Shown here: positions 23,691-33,205 of the stretch, piece after piece
Layout of the letters: the number at the start of each line of letters is the position of its first letter
How positions within the stretch are numbered: position 1 is the stretch's first letter
DNA from: DAOMNO01 sp035443885
GTDB taxonomy: Bacteria > Planctomycetota > Phycisphaerae > Phycisphaerales > SM1A02
Assembly: GCA_035443885.1 (NCBI GenBank)
Contig: DAOMNO010000003.1
Span: 124,001-188,000 of the forward strand
DNA: 64,000 nucleotides
Reading direction: 5' to 3'
The notes under the pieces: generated by a model
The model's database searches: none
Seen by the model: the letters and a program-made list of their open reading frames with translations, nothing else
Told to the model about the DNA's origin: nothing
Translations under genes and position numbers: made by a program

Positions 23691-26564
23691 GTGATTGAAC
23701 GCGTCTGGCTTGATTGGAATGCACCCTGTCTGCCCGCTGCGGCGGCGTGGCTCATCAGCCGCAACGCCGGCCGAGGTGATGTCTGCACGCTCGACCACAT
23801 CACATGCGTCCTGCCGGGACGGCGCGCGGGGCGCGTGCTGCTCAGCGAACTACTCAAACAATGTGCTGCGCGAGGCTTGAATCCCTCGATCATGGTGCCC
23901 CCGCGAACAATTACACCCGGCGCGATGATCGACATCCTCGCGCCAGCTCGCGTTGCGACAGCAACAACGGAAGAGTCAGTGCTTGCGTGGACTGCTGCGC
24001 TGCGCGCGATGAATCACGACAGTATCGCACCGCTCGTGCCGAAGCCCCCGAAGGATGACGATTTTCAATCCTGGCGTGATCTCGCACAAACCGTGCAAAC
24101 ACTGCATGTCGAACTTTCGGGTTGTCGGCTCGGCTTCACAGAAGTCGCGGAGCAGGCGGAGCGAATGGAAATGATGCGTGAGGGCGATCGCTGGCGCGCC
24201 CTTGCCGTGGTGCACGACGAGTATCGCCGCACGCTGGCTGCGTGCAACCTCACGGACCCACAAGAAGCGCAATGGAAGGCCCTCGAAAACACTCGCGATG
24301 AATCGCATGTCGTGCTCATCGGTGTCGTTGAGCTCAATACAATTCAACGCAGAGCCATTTCCCAAATGGAGCGTGTAACTTCACTCATTCACGCGCCGGA
24401 ATCGATGAGCAGCATGTTCGATGACCTGGGCTGCGTTGTACCGAGCGCGTGGAAGGACCGCTGCATCGGGGTCAGCCCTGATACGATCACTGTGGCGGAT
24501 CGACCGGAAGATCAGGGGCAAGCCGTGATGGAATGCCTCAGCGAGCTGGCCCGCACGCCTCGCGTCACTGGCGACGCACACACTGCAAGCGCGATCACAA
24601 TCGGCCTTGCTGATTCGAATCTTGACGACATGATCGCGCATGCTGCGGACTGGGCCGGTGTGCCCCTCCACCGCGCACAAGGCGTGCCGATCACACGCAC
24701 CGGGCCATATAAGCTACTAGCGCAGATTGCCGCATGGCTGGATCGGCCCTGCTTCGCGAATCTCGCTGCATTGCTTCGGCATCCGCACATGGAAACTTGG
24801 CTGCATGCGCAGCTTGCGCCTGCCATCGCCAGCAAAACTGTTGACGCGGGCGTGCGCAACTGGATCACGCTGCTGGATGACTATTTCACAAGTCACCTGC
24901 ACGAGAACTTCAGGGGTGTCTGGCTGGAGAGTGCGAAGCGAAAGCGAGAGTTGAAAATCGTCTTCGACGCCGTGCATGTGCTACTCGCACCACTTGAAGG
25001 CCGACGCGAACGAACCCTTGGGGAGTGGGTGGAGCCTGCGCTCGCAGTGCTGCGGGATGTGTACGGCAGCGCAGGTGAACTCGACGATACAACCGAGCAG
25101 TCATGCATCGCTATCGCTGATGCTCTCACCGCGATGCAGACGATCGCTGAACCGCTTCAGCCGGTCTGCTCGTCTGGCGTTGCGCTCAGGCTGGCGCTGG
25201 AAACCGCCTCTCGCACATCACTGGCCTCGCCAATTCGAAGCGACCAGATCGAATCGCTCGGCTGGCTCGAACTCCACCTCGACCCTGCGCCCGCGCTCAT
25301 CCTTGCGGGGATCAACGACGGCGCACTGCCGCAGGCCGTGACGAGTGATGCCTTTCTGCCCGACCGACTGCGCGACACGCTCGGCCTGATGTGCAATGCG
25401 GATCGCTACGCGCGTGATGCGTATCTGCTCGAAGCGATTGCGAACAGCCGCGAAACGCTGCGACTGATCACGGGCCGCCGCGCTGCGGATGGCGAGCCAC
25501 TTACTCCCAGCCGCCTGCTGCTGGCGTGCCCGGCGGCAGAGCTTCCTTCGCGCATTCTGCGCCTGTGTACAGCAGAAGATGCTGAGCGATGGCCTTTGCC
25601 CCTCGGCGCGCCACGCCCCGCTGAAACATGCTCGTTCATCATTCCTCGGCCGCCCGAAGGGCCGATCGCCATCGATCGCATGTCCGTTACATCCTTTCGA
25701 ACCTATCTGCAATGCCCGTATCGCTTCTGGTTGCGGCACATTCAGAAACTGCAAAGCGTAGGCGACGATGCGGATGAACTCGACGCGATGGCCTTCGGCA
25801 CGCTGGCGCATGAAGTGCTCAATCAATTCGGCCGAGACGAATCCATACGAGACAGCGCGAACACGGAGACGATTCAACAATGGCTGCGCGCTGCGCTGGA
25901 TCGCATCAGCCTCGCTGTCTTCGGTCGGGATGCCCTCCCCGCGGTGCGCATTCAGCTTGAGCGGCTGAAGGCGCGGCTTGATGGGTTTGCTATCAAGCAG
26001 GCGCAGCTCATCGCTGAGGGTTGGCGCATCCATCACTGCGAATACGTCTTGCCCGAAAGAGCATCGCTGCTCTTCCCGAACGAAGAAGCCGACCAGCCGC
26101 CCATGCGAATCACCGGCTGCATCGACCGGATTGATCGGCATGAAACGTCAAAGACGTGGCGAATCATCGACTATAAAACAGGCGATTCACCGAGCACACC
26201 GTTCAAGGCGCATCACGGTTCGACAAAGCCGAAGGACGAATGGATCGATCTGCAACTGCCGCTGTACCGATATCTCGCTGCTCAGACCCAGTTGGAGGGT
26301 GAGATTGAAGTCGGCTACATAACGCTGCCAAAGGACGCGGACAAGGTTGATTTTCTCCGGGCTGACTGGAGCGAAGAGCTGTTCGCCAGCGCGATCGACG
26401 CAGCACGTGATGTGGTCCGCCGAATCCGCGCCGGCGAGTTCTGGCCGCCCAGCGCGCTCGCGGCAGAGTTCGATGATTTCGCGACGATCTGTCAGACACT
26501 GGTGCTCAGCAGCGGCGGGAGCGACGAAGCAGGCGATGATGGTGAGAACGGAGGGCCGTCATGA
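23691..26564 (+). CDS. AddB-like PD-(D/E)XK nuclease/helicase-related subunit
   Basis: 957 residues. The C-terminal third is a RecB-type nuclease: S-V-T-S-F-R-T-Y-L-Q-C-P-Y-R-F-W-L, A-F-G-T-L-A-H-E-V-L-N, then G-C-I-D-R-I-D-R and I-I-D-Y-K-T-G-D (about 810-830) with catalytic Asp and Lys. The N-terminal part has a helicase-like fold with a weak L-P-G-R-R-A-G-R in place of Walker A, as in AddB-type subunits that lack motor activity. The cysteines that hold the Fe-S cluster in Bacillus AddB are mostly missing near the C-terminus. GTG 23691 follows GAGGGGAC. The next gene overlaps by 4 bp (ATGA), so both form one enzyme that resects double-strand breaks. Confidence 0.88.
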   Translation: MIERVWLDWNAPCLPAAAAWLISRNAGRGDVCTLDHITCVLPGRRAGRVLLSELLKQCAARGLNPSIMVPPRTITPGAMIDILAPARVATATTEESVLAWTAALRAMNHDSIAPLVPKPPKDDDFQSWRDLAQTVQTLHVELSGCRLGFTEVAEQAERMEMMREGDRWRALAVVHDEYRRTLAACNLTDPQEAQWKALENTRDESHVVLIGVVELNTIQRRAISQMERVTSLIHAPESMSSMFDDLGCVVPSAWKDRCIGVSPDTITVADRPEDQGQAVMECLSELARTPRVTGDAHTASAITIGLADSNLDDMIAHAADWAGVPLHRAQGVPITRTGPYKLLAQIAAWLDRPCFANLAALLRHPHMETWLHAQLAPAIASKTVDAGVRNWITLLDDYFTSHLHENFRGVWLESAKRKRELKIVFDAVHVLLAPLEGRRERTLGEWVEPALAVLRDVYGSAGELDDTTEQSCIAIADALTAMQTIAEPLQPVCSSGVALRLALETASRTSLASPIRSDQIESLGWLELHLDPAPALILAGINDGALPQAVTSDAFLPDRLRDTLGLMCNADRYARDAYLLEAIANSRETLRLITGRRAADGEPLTPSRLLLACPAAELPSRILRLCTAEDAERWPLPLGAPRPAETCSFIIPRPPEGPIAIDRMSVTSFRTYLQCPYRFWLRHIQKLQSVGDDADELDAMAFGTLAHEVLNQFGRDESIRDSANTETIQQWLRAALDRISLAVFGRDALPAVRIQLERLKARLDGFAIKQAQLIAEGWRIHHCEYVLPERASLLFPNEEADQPPMRITGCIDRIDRHETSKTWRIIDYKTGDSPSTPFKAHHGSTKPKDEWIDLQLPLYRYLAAQTQLEGEIEVGYITLPKDADKVDFLRADWSEELFASAIDAARDVVRRIRAGEFWPPSALAAEFDDFATICQTLVLSSGGSDEAGDDGENGGPS

Positions 26565-29500
26565 CCACGCCCGATGCGCTCAACAACGTCGTCATCATGG
26601 CGTCGGCGGGGTCTGGCAAGACGTTCCAGCTCACAAACCGCTACCTCAGCCTGCTGCTGCACCATGCAGAGCCGGGCGGCGTGCTGGCCAGCACGTTCAC
26701 GCGACTGGCTGCTGGCGAGATTCGCGATCGCATTCTCAGCCGCCTCGCCCGCGCAGCAACGGACGACAACGAACGCGCCTCGCTCGCCAGTTTTCTTGGC
26801 GCACCGATGACGCAAGTCGAAACGCTCATGATGCTGGAGCGGCTGGCTCGCAACCTGCATCGCTTGCAGGTGCGCACGCTGGACAGTTTCTTTGCGGGCA
26901 TTGTGCGGTGCTTCGCGCTTGAACTCGGTCTCGACCCCGCAGCGAAGATCGTCGATGAAGACACCGGGCTCGATCTCCGGCGCGATGCGATCGCCCGCAT
27001 GTTGGATGAAACCGACCCGCAACCGTTGATCGACATGCTCCGCGCGCTGACGGAGGGGCAGGCTGGCAGATCCGTAACGAAGAGCATTGATGCGGCCGTT
27101 GAGTATCTGTACGAGTTCTACCGCGAATCACCGCCCGAAGCCTGGGAAGCAGTCGATGCGAATCCTGCCCCGCTCACGACGAAGGAATACACCGCTGCGC
27201 TCGATGCGCTGCATGACCTTACTTCGATCATAGAAGCGCGCGCGGACATTGAAAAGGACTTTTACAACCACAAGAGTGTGCAGAAGGCTCTTGTAAAATC
27301 AATCGAATGGCTGCCGATCGCCCAACACGCTTCATCTCAGGATTGGGCCGCTTTCCTGAAGAGCGGTATCGCAGGCAAGATCATTGCAGGTGAAAGTACG
27401 TTCAACAGTCGCGATATTCCAGAGGAAGTCTTTGATCGCTTCGCGCCGTTCATTGAACATGGCCGAGGCGTCTGTCGTTACGCCATCATCAATCGCACAC
27501 GATCCACTCGCGATCTGCTTGCGAGATTTCATCAGCAGTATGAAGCCGTCAAGGCGGAGCGTAAAGCAATGACCTTTGCGGACCTGACACAGCGCGTTGC
27601 TGACGCCGGCGCGCTAGGCACGCTGGACGACATCTGCTTTCGCCTCGACGCGACGCTGCGACACCTGCTGCTGGATGAAATGCAGGATACAAACATCGTG
27701 CAATGGCGTGCGCTGTGGCCGATCGTTCAGGAAACGCTCAGCTATCAACCGCCGGAGCGCACGTTCTTCTGCGTGGGTGATGTGAAGCAGTCCATCTACG
27801 GATGGCGCGAAGCCTGTCCGGAGATACTCGAATCCATGCCGGCGCTGCTGGGCATCGACACCAGAACACTCGCGAAGAGTTACCGCTCATCGCCGATCAT
27901 CATGGAGACGGTCAATCGCGTCTTCACGGACATCGCCGAAAACCCTGCGATGACAGAATACGGCGATGCCGCCCGCGCATGGGATGCCACGTTCACGCAG
28001 CATGAAACGAATCAGTCGATCCCCGGCTATGCTGCACTGCACGTCGCACGTGGTGCTGGTGACGGCGAACAACCACTAGCCGTTACGCTGGAGTACGCTG
28101 CCGATCTGATTGAGACGCTCGCCAACGAAGCGCCGGGCTGCACGATCGGCGTCTTGGTGCGAACGAACAAAGCGGTCAGCAAACTGTTGTACGAACTTGG
28201 GCCTTCCAGGCGGAACGTTGACGCTGCGGGTCGAGGCGGCGGAACGCTTGAAGACTCCCCCGCTGTCAATGCGATTCTCGACCTGCTCCGACTGGCGGAC
28301 CATCCCGAACACACCATCGCTGCGTTCAATGTGATGTGTTCGCCGCTCGGCCGGGCAGTCGGCCTCACGTCCAGCGCGGATGGGCGCGTCGATCGTCTCG
28401 CGAGTGCTCGCGTCGCGCGGCAGGTGCGTTCCCAAATCCTTGCACGCGGTTATGCAGCCATGATCGGCATATGGACCCGCGCCATCGGTTCCATGACCGA
28501 TCAGAGGCAGCTCCGAAGACTGATGATGTTGCAGCAGCTCGCTGCACGCTTTGAAGCGCGACCCGTTGCGGGCGGCGGCCTGCGATGTGATGACTTCCTT
28601 GCTTTTGTCAACGCAACGAGAATCGACGACCCTTCCGCAGCACAGGTGCAGGTGATGACCGTGCACCAAGCCAAGGGGCTGGAGTTTGACATCGTCGTGC
28701 TGCCTGAGTTGACGGACGCCATCGTGCGGACGAACAAACTCCCCATGCTCTATGAACGCGACGGCACGGTAGGGCACATCACTCGCGCGGTGCGCTACGC
28801 GAACAAGGACATCATCCAGCTCTTCCCTGACCTCACGCCAATGCTTGACCAGTTCACAACGCGAAGCGCAAGAGAGAGTCTTTGCATTCTGTATGTGGCG
28901 ATGACGCGCGCACGGCAGGCCTTGCACATGGTGGTCCCTCCGCCAAGCGAAAACGAACGAACACTGCCGAAGAAACTCGCGAGCATTGTGCGATGTGCGC
29001 TCACCGATGGTGAAAAAGATGATCTTCAGCCGGAGACCATCGCGTTCGAGAGCGGCGACCCCCATTGGTATCGCAGTCGTCCATCGAAAACATCTGAAGC
29101 TGAACGTCAGGAACACGCACAAACGCCGCTGCACATTCAGCTCCCTGCGGACGCTGCCTCGCACATTCGCAGGCCGAGTGCAGCGATCTCCGCTTCACAA
29201 CTCAAGGCGGATGCGCTGCGCGACAGGCTGACGCCTGCGAATCAGGATGCACGTGATCGAGGCACAGTGATTCACGCGCTATTCGAATCAATCGAATGGA
29301 TCGAAGAGTGGCGACCGGATCGCGACCAACTGATCCGCCTCGTCCGCGACATTGCACCACGGCGAGGCGAAGCGTGGGCGGCATCACAAGTCGAGTCCTT
29401 CCTCGAGATGGTCGAGCAGCCCGCCATCCGCAATGCTCTCGCACGAGGCCAGGCGACCGCAGGAGAACTCGTGCTTCATCGCGAACTACCGTTCGCAAGA

Positions 29501-29770
29501 GTGGTCGACGGTGCGATTCAGTCCGGCTACATTGATCGGCTCGTTGCAGTGCGATCCGGCTCGACGTACTCTCATGCGACGATTCTCGATTTCAAGACCG
29601 ATCGCCTGCCCGATGCCTCGCCCGCCGCGATCGCAGCGCAGGCCGAAAAACATCGGGAGCAGCTTCTCTCCTATCGCGCTGCAGCAGCGGAAGCGCTGGC
29701 CCTGCCGCGCGATACCATCGCGATGAAAATCGCATTCGTGCAGCCTGGCGCTGTCATTGACCTTGATTGA
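26561..29770 (+). CDS. AddA-like UvrD/RecB helicase-nuclease
   Basis: 1069 residues. Superfamily 1A helicase motifs run in order: A-S-A-G-S-G-K-T (14-21), L-L-D-E-M-Q-D-T-N (about 370), V-G-D-V-K-Q-S-I-Y-G-W-R, A-K-S-Y-R-S-S, V-M-T-V-H-Q-A-K-G-L-E-F and L-Y-V-A-M-T-R-A-R. A C-terminal nuclease domain has G-T-V-I-H-A-L-F-E and I-L-D-F-K-T-D-R (about 900-1010). This is the motor and one nuclease of an AddAB-type complex that processes DNA ends for RecA-dependent repair. The ATG overlaps the AddB-like stop by 4 bp. It is shorter than B. subtilis AddA (about 1230 residues), mainly within the 2B-like and linker regions. Confidence 0.92.
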   Translation: MTTPDALNNVVIMASAGSGKTFQLTNRYLSLLLHHAEPGGVLASTFTRLAAGEIRDRILSRLARAATDDNERASLASFLGAPMTQVETLMMLERLARNLHRLQVRTLDSFFAGIVRCFALELGLDPAAKIVDEDTGLDLRRDAIARMLDETDPQPLIDMLRALTEGQAGRSVTKSIDAAVEYLYEFYRESPPEAWEAVDANPAPLTTKEYTAALDALHDLTSIIEARADIEKDFYNHKSVQKALVKSIEWLPIAQHASSQDWAAFLKSGIAGKIIAGESTFNSRDIPEEVFDRFAPFIEHGRGVCRYAIINRTRSTRDLLARFHQQYEAVKAERKAMTFADLTQRVADAGALGTLDDICFRLDATLRHLLLDEMQDTNIVQWRALWPIVQETLSYQPPERTFFCVGDVKQSIYGWREACPEILESMPALLGIDTRTLAKSYRSSPIIMETVNRVFTDIAENPAMTEYGDAARAWDATFTQHETNQSIPGYAALHVARGAGDGEQPLAVTLEYAADLIETLANEAPGCTIGVLVRTNKAVSKLLYELGPSRRNVDAAGRGGGTLEDSPAVNAILDLLRLADHPEHTIAAFNVMCSPLGRAVGLTSSADGRVDRLASARVARQVRSQILARGYAAMIGIWTRAIGSMTDQRQLRRLMMLQQLAARFEARPVAGGGLRCDDFLAFVNATRIDDPSAAQVQVMTVHQAKGLEFDIVVLPELTDAIVRTNKLPMLYERDGTVGHITRAVRYANKDIIQLFPDLTPMLDQFTTRSARESLCILYVAMTRARQALHMVVPPPSENERTLPKKLASIVRCALTDGEKDDLQPETIAFESGDPHWYRSRPSKTSEAERQEHAQTPLHIQLPADAASHIRRPSAAISASQLKADALRDRLTPANQDARDRGTVIHALFESIEWIEEWRPDRDQLIRLVRDIAPRRGEAWAASQVESFLEMVEQPAIRNALARGQATAGELVLHRELPFARVVDGAIQSGYIDRLVAVRSGSTYSHATILDFKTDRLPDASPAAIAAQAEKHREQLLSYRAAAAEALALPRDTIAMKIAFVQPGAVIDLD

Positions 29771-29829
29771 ACGCGGCGGGAGTTGAACGCATCTTGACGA
29801 TTCCGCCGTTGCACGTTCCACTCTGCTCC

Positions 29830-30351
29830 ATGCGTCTTGCGATCATCGTCGCCATGTCAGAAAACCGCGTCATCGGACGAGGCGGCGGGCTGCCCTGGCA
29901 CCTGCCGGATGATCTGCGCCACTTTAAGCGCACAACAAAGGGGCACGTGGTCGTCATGGGGCGGCGGACATTCGACTCCATCGGCCGGATGCCGCTACCG
30001 GGCCGAACGAACATCATCATTACGCGCGACCGAAACTATGAAGCGCCCGGTGCACAGGTTTCACATAGCTTTGCGGAAGCTGTTACGCTCGCGCAGCGAT
30101 GCGCGCCGCCGGATGCGGAAGTCTTCGTGCTGGGCGGCGCGGATATTTTCCGTCTTGCACTGCCCGTGGCGCACAAGCTGTATCTCACGCTCGTACACGC
30201 GACGATTGAGGGCGATGTGCATTTTCCGGAGTTCGATCTCACCGCGTGGCGATTGATTGATGAAACGCAGCACGCTGCGGACGCGAACCACGCCTATCCG
30301 TTCTCCATACAAACGTATGAACGTTCGAGACCAGACCGGACAGCTTCCTGA
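29830..30351 (+). CDS. folA: Dihydrofolate reductase
   Basis: 173 residues from ATG 29830. It starts directly with the first strand R-L-A-I-I-V-A-M-S-E-N-R-V-I-G and continues with L-P-W-H-L-P-D-D-L-R-H-F-K (catalytic Asp in the L-P-x-D-L context), V-V-M-G-R-R-T-F-D-S-I-G, L-P-G-R-T-N-I-I-I-T-R-D and F-V-L-G-G-A-D-I-F. The enzyme reduces dihydrofolate to tetrahydrofolate with NADPH, needed for thymidylate synthesis. It follows the AddA-like gene by 59 bp and may read through from it. No thyA is nearby. Confidence 0.96.
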   Translation: MRLAIIVAMSENRVIGRGGGLPWHLPDDLRHFKRTTKGHVVVMGRRTFDSIGRMPLPGRTNIIITRDRNYEAPGAQVSHSFAEAVTLAQRCAPPDAEVFVLGGADIFRLALPVAHKLYLTLVHATIEGDVHFPEFDLTAWRLIDETQHAADANHAYPFSIQTYERSRPDRTAS

Positions 30352-30430
30352 AAAAACAGGCGGATCCCGTTCCTCAAAGCCGCTCCAGAACGTGCAGGCA
30401 GCGGACTGGCAAAGAACACACCTGCGCGGA

Positions 30431-30436
30431 TAGACT
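30431..30436 (+). promoter_or_regulatory. Predicted -10 box (TAGACT) of the gene at 30445
   Basis: TAGACT ends 8 bp before ATG 30445; no Shine-Dalgarno is present. Confidence 0.4.
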
Positions 30437-30444
30437 AACCCGCT

Positions 30445-32001
30445 ATGAGCAGCAGCCGCTCACACGTTTCCATGCTGGCTTGCGTTCTGGGCGCGGCGTG
30501 CTGCCTCGGCGCCTCACGGGATGCGCAAAATGAAGCCATCGACGCATCCGTCCGACACCTGCGAACGGCCGTAACTGTTCAACGAGACGGTTCGCATCTC
30601 GCGATGCTCTTCTCGCTCCGGCAACTTCGCGATCCCAGTCTCGCGCCGCTGTTCCGTCAACTTGTGCAGCATCCGGAATGGCAAGTGCAGGTTCACGCCG
30701 TGCTCGGTCTGGCTGAACTCAACCCCTCGCCCGCAGAGGGTGAACATGAAGCATCGAACGGGCGTCTCGATCCGTGGCTTGTCGCGCAGATCACGCCGAC
30801 CGCGCAGGAAGCAGCCATCGCCAGCGGATTGGATATGAACCTGCTCGGCTCTGCCGAAATCGCGGAACTTCTCACCTCGACTTCGCTGCCCGACCTCTCC
30901 CGGCTGATGCTGCTTGCGGAACAGATCACGGCGGGCAGTGCGGTTGATGCCACGGCGCTGCGGCCTCTCGCACAACATGAAGACGTGCGTATCGCTGGGC
31001 TGGCGTCGCTGCTCCTCGCGGGCATGGGCGAAGCTGATCGTCTCAATGCCTTCGTTTCTACATTCAGTTCGCTTGCACCTCAGGATCAGAACCTCTGGCT
31101 GCCGTGGCTGCTGGATGCTGTTCGGCAGTATCGACTGCACACAGCCGCTCCGTGGTTGATCGAAATGCTCAGCGCATCGCGCGATGAATCTGCTGCAAGA
31201 TCGGTGGTGCACGCGCTGATGCTGCTCGACCCGCAGAAGCATCTTGCAACGCTCAAACGCACACTCGGCCCGAACCCCAGCTACCGCGATCGCGTTCACT
31301 TCGGCCTGATGCTCCTCTCGCTGGCATCCAACGAAAGTGATCCGAACGTACCAGCCCTTATAGAAGCATTCGACCTCATTCGCGGGCAGGAAGAGTTGAC
31401 GCGGGCGATCGCAGAGGTGGGCAAGGCGATGAGCGCAGGCAATGCCACGGCTGGCTTGCTCATTCGCCTGATTGATCTTTCGCATCTGCGCTCGACGGAA
31501 TGGGCGGTTCATGCTGCGAAGAAACTCTCCGACGCGCACGCCAAGTCGGTGTATGCACACATGCTGGACACATTGGAAGCCGCACCCGCCAGCGCGGAGC
31601 GAGCCGCCATCACAACCATCGCTGCGGCGAGGCTGTACGACGTTGATCCACATGGAACGCTCGCACGCCTTGAACAGGCCGCTGATGATTCACTCGCGCG
31701 GCAGGTCATCCTGCTCGGCATGTTGGATTCCCGCGCGCCGCTCCCTGACGGCGCAGCGGACCGACTGAAGCGCACAGGATTCGGCCGAGCCGACTCCATG
31801 GCGACCCTGCTGGTCGCCAAACATGCGGAGCCTGCCGGTTCGCTCAGCCCGACTGATCTGCGGAAACTCGGCATGATCGCTTCAGGCGGCGGACGACTCT
31901 CTGAACCGTTACGGGCACAGGCTGCGTGGCTGTACCTCAAGCACACAAAGCAGGTGGAGGCGGGACTTGGCAGAATGTTCGCAGGCGCACCGACACGCTG
32001 A
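30445..32001 (+). CDS. Exported HEAT-like repeat protein
   Basis: 518 residues. An N-terminal hydrophobic signal (M-L-A-C-V-L-G-A-A-C-C-L-G-A) is followed by a fully helical protein built from roughly 35-residue HEAT/Armadillo-like units, for example L-R-D-P-S-L-A-P-L-F-R-Q-L-V-Q and E-W-Q-V-Q-V-H-A-V-L-G-L-A-E-L. Such solenoids usually act as protein-binding scaffolds. No catalytic motif is visible. The HEAT lipoprotein at 34270-35139 is the only similar protein in the window. Binding partner unknown. Confidence 0.7.
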   Translation: MSSSRSHVSMLACVLGAACCLGASRDAQNEAIDASVRHLRTAVTVQRDGSHLAMLFSLRQLRDPSLAPLFRQLVQHPEWQVQVHAVLGLAELNPSPAEGEHEASNGRLDPWLVAQITPTAQEAAIASGLDMNLLGSAEIAELLTSTSLPDLSRLMLLAEQITAGSAVDATALRPLAQHEDVRIAGLASLLLAGMGEADRLNAFVSTFSSLAPQDQNLWLPWLLDAVRQYRLHTAAPWLIEMLSASRDESAARSVVHALMLLDPQKHLATLKRTLGPNPSYRDRVHFGLMLLSLASNESDPNVPALIEAFDLIRGQEELTRAIAEVGKAMSAGNATAGLLIRLIDLSHLRSTEWAVHAAKKLSDAHAKSVYAHMLDTLEAAPASAERAAITTIAAARLYDVDPHGTLARLEQAADDSLARQVILLGMLDSRAPLPDGAADRLKRTGFGRADSMATLLVAKHAEPAGSLSPTDLRKLGMIASGGGRLSEPLRAQAAWLYLKHTKQVEAGLGRMFAGAPTR

Positions 32002-32012
32002 AATCCACCTGA

Positions 32013-32018
32013 TAGACT
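32013..32018 (+). promoter_or_regulatory. Predicted -10 box (TAGACT) of the DegT aminotransferase gene
   Basis: TAGACT ends 8 bp before ATG 32027, the same spacing and nearly the same context as at 30431; no Shine-Dalgarno is present. Confidence 0.4.
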
Positions 32019-32026
32019 TTCCCGCC

Positions 32027-33190
32027 ATGTCATCAAACCCTATTCCGCTCAGCAGGCCCGACATCACCGATGTCGAGATTCGCGCCGTAACCGAAGCGTT
32101 ACAAAGCGGGCGGCTGAGCATCGGCCCGAAAGTCGAAGAGTTTGAACAACTCGTGGCAGCTCGCGCCGGTCGCACGCACGGCATCGCTGTCAACTCCGGC
32201 ACGTCCGGTCTTCACCTGGCGCTGCTCGCTTTAGGCGTCGGCCCAGGTGATGAAGTGATTACGCCCGCGTTCAGCTTCGTTGCCTCGGCGAACTGTGTGG
32301 AGTACGTCGGCGCGAAGTGCATATTCGTCGATTGCGATCCGCGGACGCTCAACGTGCGAGCCGAGGATGTCGAAGCAAAGATTACCGAGCGAACCAAGGC
32401 GATCATCGGCGTGGAAGTGTTCGGCAACCCGGCCGGCATGATGCAGCTTGCCGCTCTCAGCAACAAGTATGAGATTCCCCTCGTCGAAGACTGCTGCGAG
32501 GGCCTCGGCGGACGACTGGGCCGTGACCCCATCGGCAAGTTCGGCCGCGTCGGGGTCTTCGGCTTTTATCCCAATAAGCAGATCACCACGGGCGAAGGCG
32601 GCGTGATTGTTACACACGACGACCGCATTGCGGAACTGTGCCGCTCCATGCGAAATCAAGGCCGCGCCGGCGCATCAATGGACAGCGGCGCGGGACTCGG
32701 TTCGTGGCTTGCCCACGAGCGACTGGGTTACAACTTCAGAATGCCTGAGATCAACGCAGCGCTCGGCGTCGCGCAGATGTCTCGGCTTGATGAACTCATT
32801 GAAGCGCGGCAGTGCATTGCCGAAAGCTACATGCGCAGATTGATGGGTCACCCGGACCTCATCCTGCCCACCATCGCGCCGGATACGTTCATGAGCTGGT
32901 TCGTGTACGTCGTTCGCCTGAATGATCGCTTCACCGCCGAAGACCGCGATCAGATCATCGAAGGACTGCGGCGGCACGATGTGGGCGCGGGTAATTACTT
33001 CCCGCCGATTCACCTTCAGCCGTACTACCGTCGCAAATACGGTCATCAACCGGGCGATTTTCCGATTACAGAGTCAGTCAGCCAGCGAACCATCGCGCTG
33101 CCCTTCTTCCCCAGTCTGACTGAACGAGAGATTGATCTCGTGTGCCAGACCTTTGAGTTGATGATTACGCGCACCACTTTCGCCCGGTGA
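32027..33190 (+). CDS. DegT/DnrJ/EryC1/StrS aminotransferase
   Basis: 387 residues, standard for the family. It shows the early I-P-L-S-R-P-D-I-T, the G-R-L-S-I-G-P segment, the N-S-G-T-S-G-L-H-L-A-L PLP phosphate site, D-E-V-I-T-P-A-F-S-F-V-A-S, L-V-E-D-C-C-E-G, and the lysine that forms the internal aldimine in Y-P-N-K-Q-I-T-T-G-E-G-G. These enzymes aminate keto-sugars on nucleotides, often for lipopolysaccharide O-antigen, glycoprotein or antibiotic sugars. No other sugar-nucleotide gene is in the neighbourhood, so the precise sugar cannot be stated. Confidence 0.93.
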   Translation: MSSNPIPLSRPDITDVEIRAVTEALQSGRLSIGPKVEEFEQLVAARAGRTHGIAVNSGTSGLHLALLALGVGPGDEVITPAFSFVASANCVEYVGAKCIFVDCDPRTLNVRAEDVEAKITERTKAIIGVEVFGNPAGMMQLAALSNKYEIPLVEDCCEGLGGRLGRDPIGKFGRVGVFGFYPNKQITTGEGGVIVTHDDRIAELCRSMRNQGRAGASMDSGAGLGSWLAHERLGYNFRMPEINAALGVAQMSRLDELIEARQCIAESYMRRLMGHPDLILPTIAPDTFMSWFVYVVRLNDRFTAEDRDQIIEGLRRHDVGAGNYFPPIHLQPYYRRKYGHQPGDFPITESVSQRTIALPFFPSLTEREIDLVCQTFELMITRTTFAR

Positions 33191-33205
33191 GCAGGAACGC
33201 GAACC

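Noticed and set aside
28076..29164. 362-codon open frame on the - strand
   Set aside because: Antisense to the AddA-like helicase; Arg/His-rich with no motif.
30514..31653. 379-codon open frame on the - strand
   Set aside because: Antisense to the HEAT-like protein; no motif or start signal.
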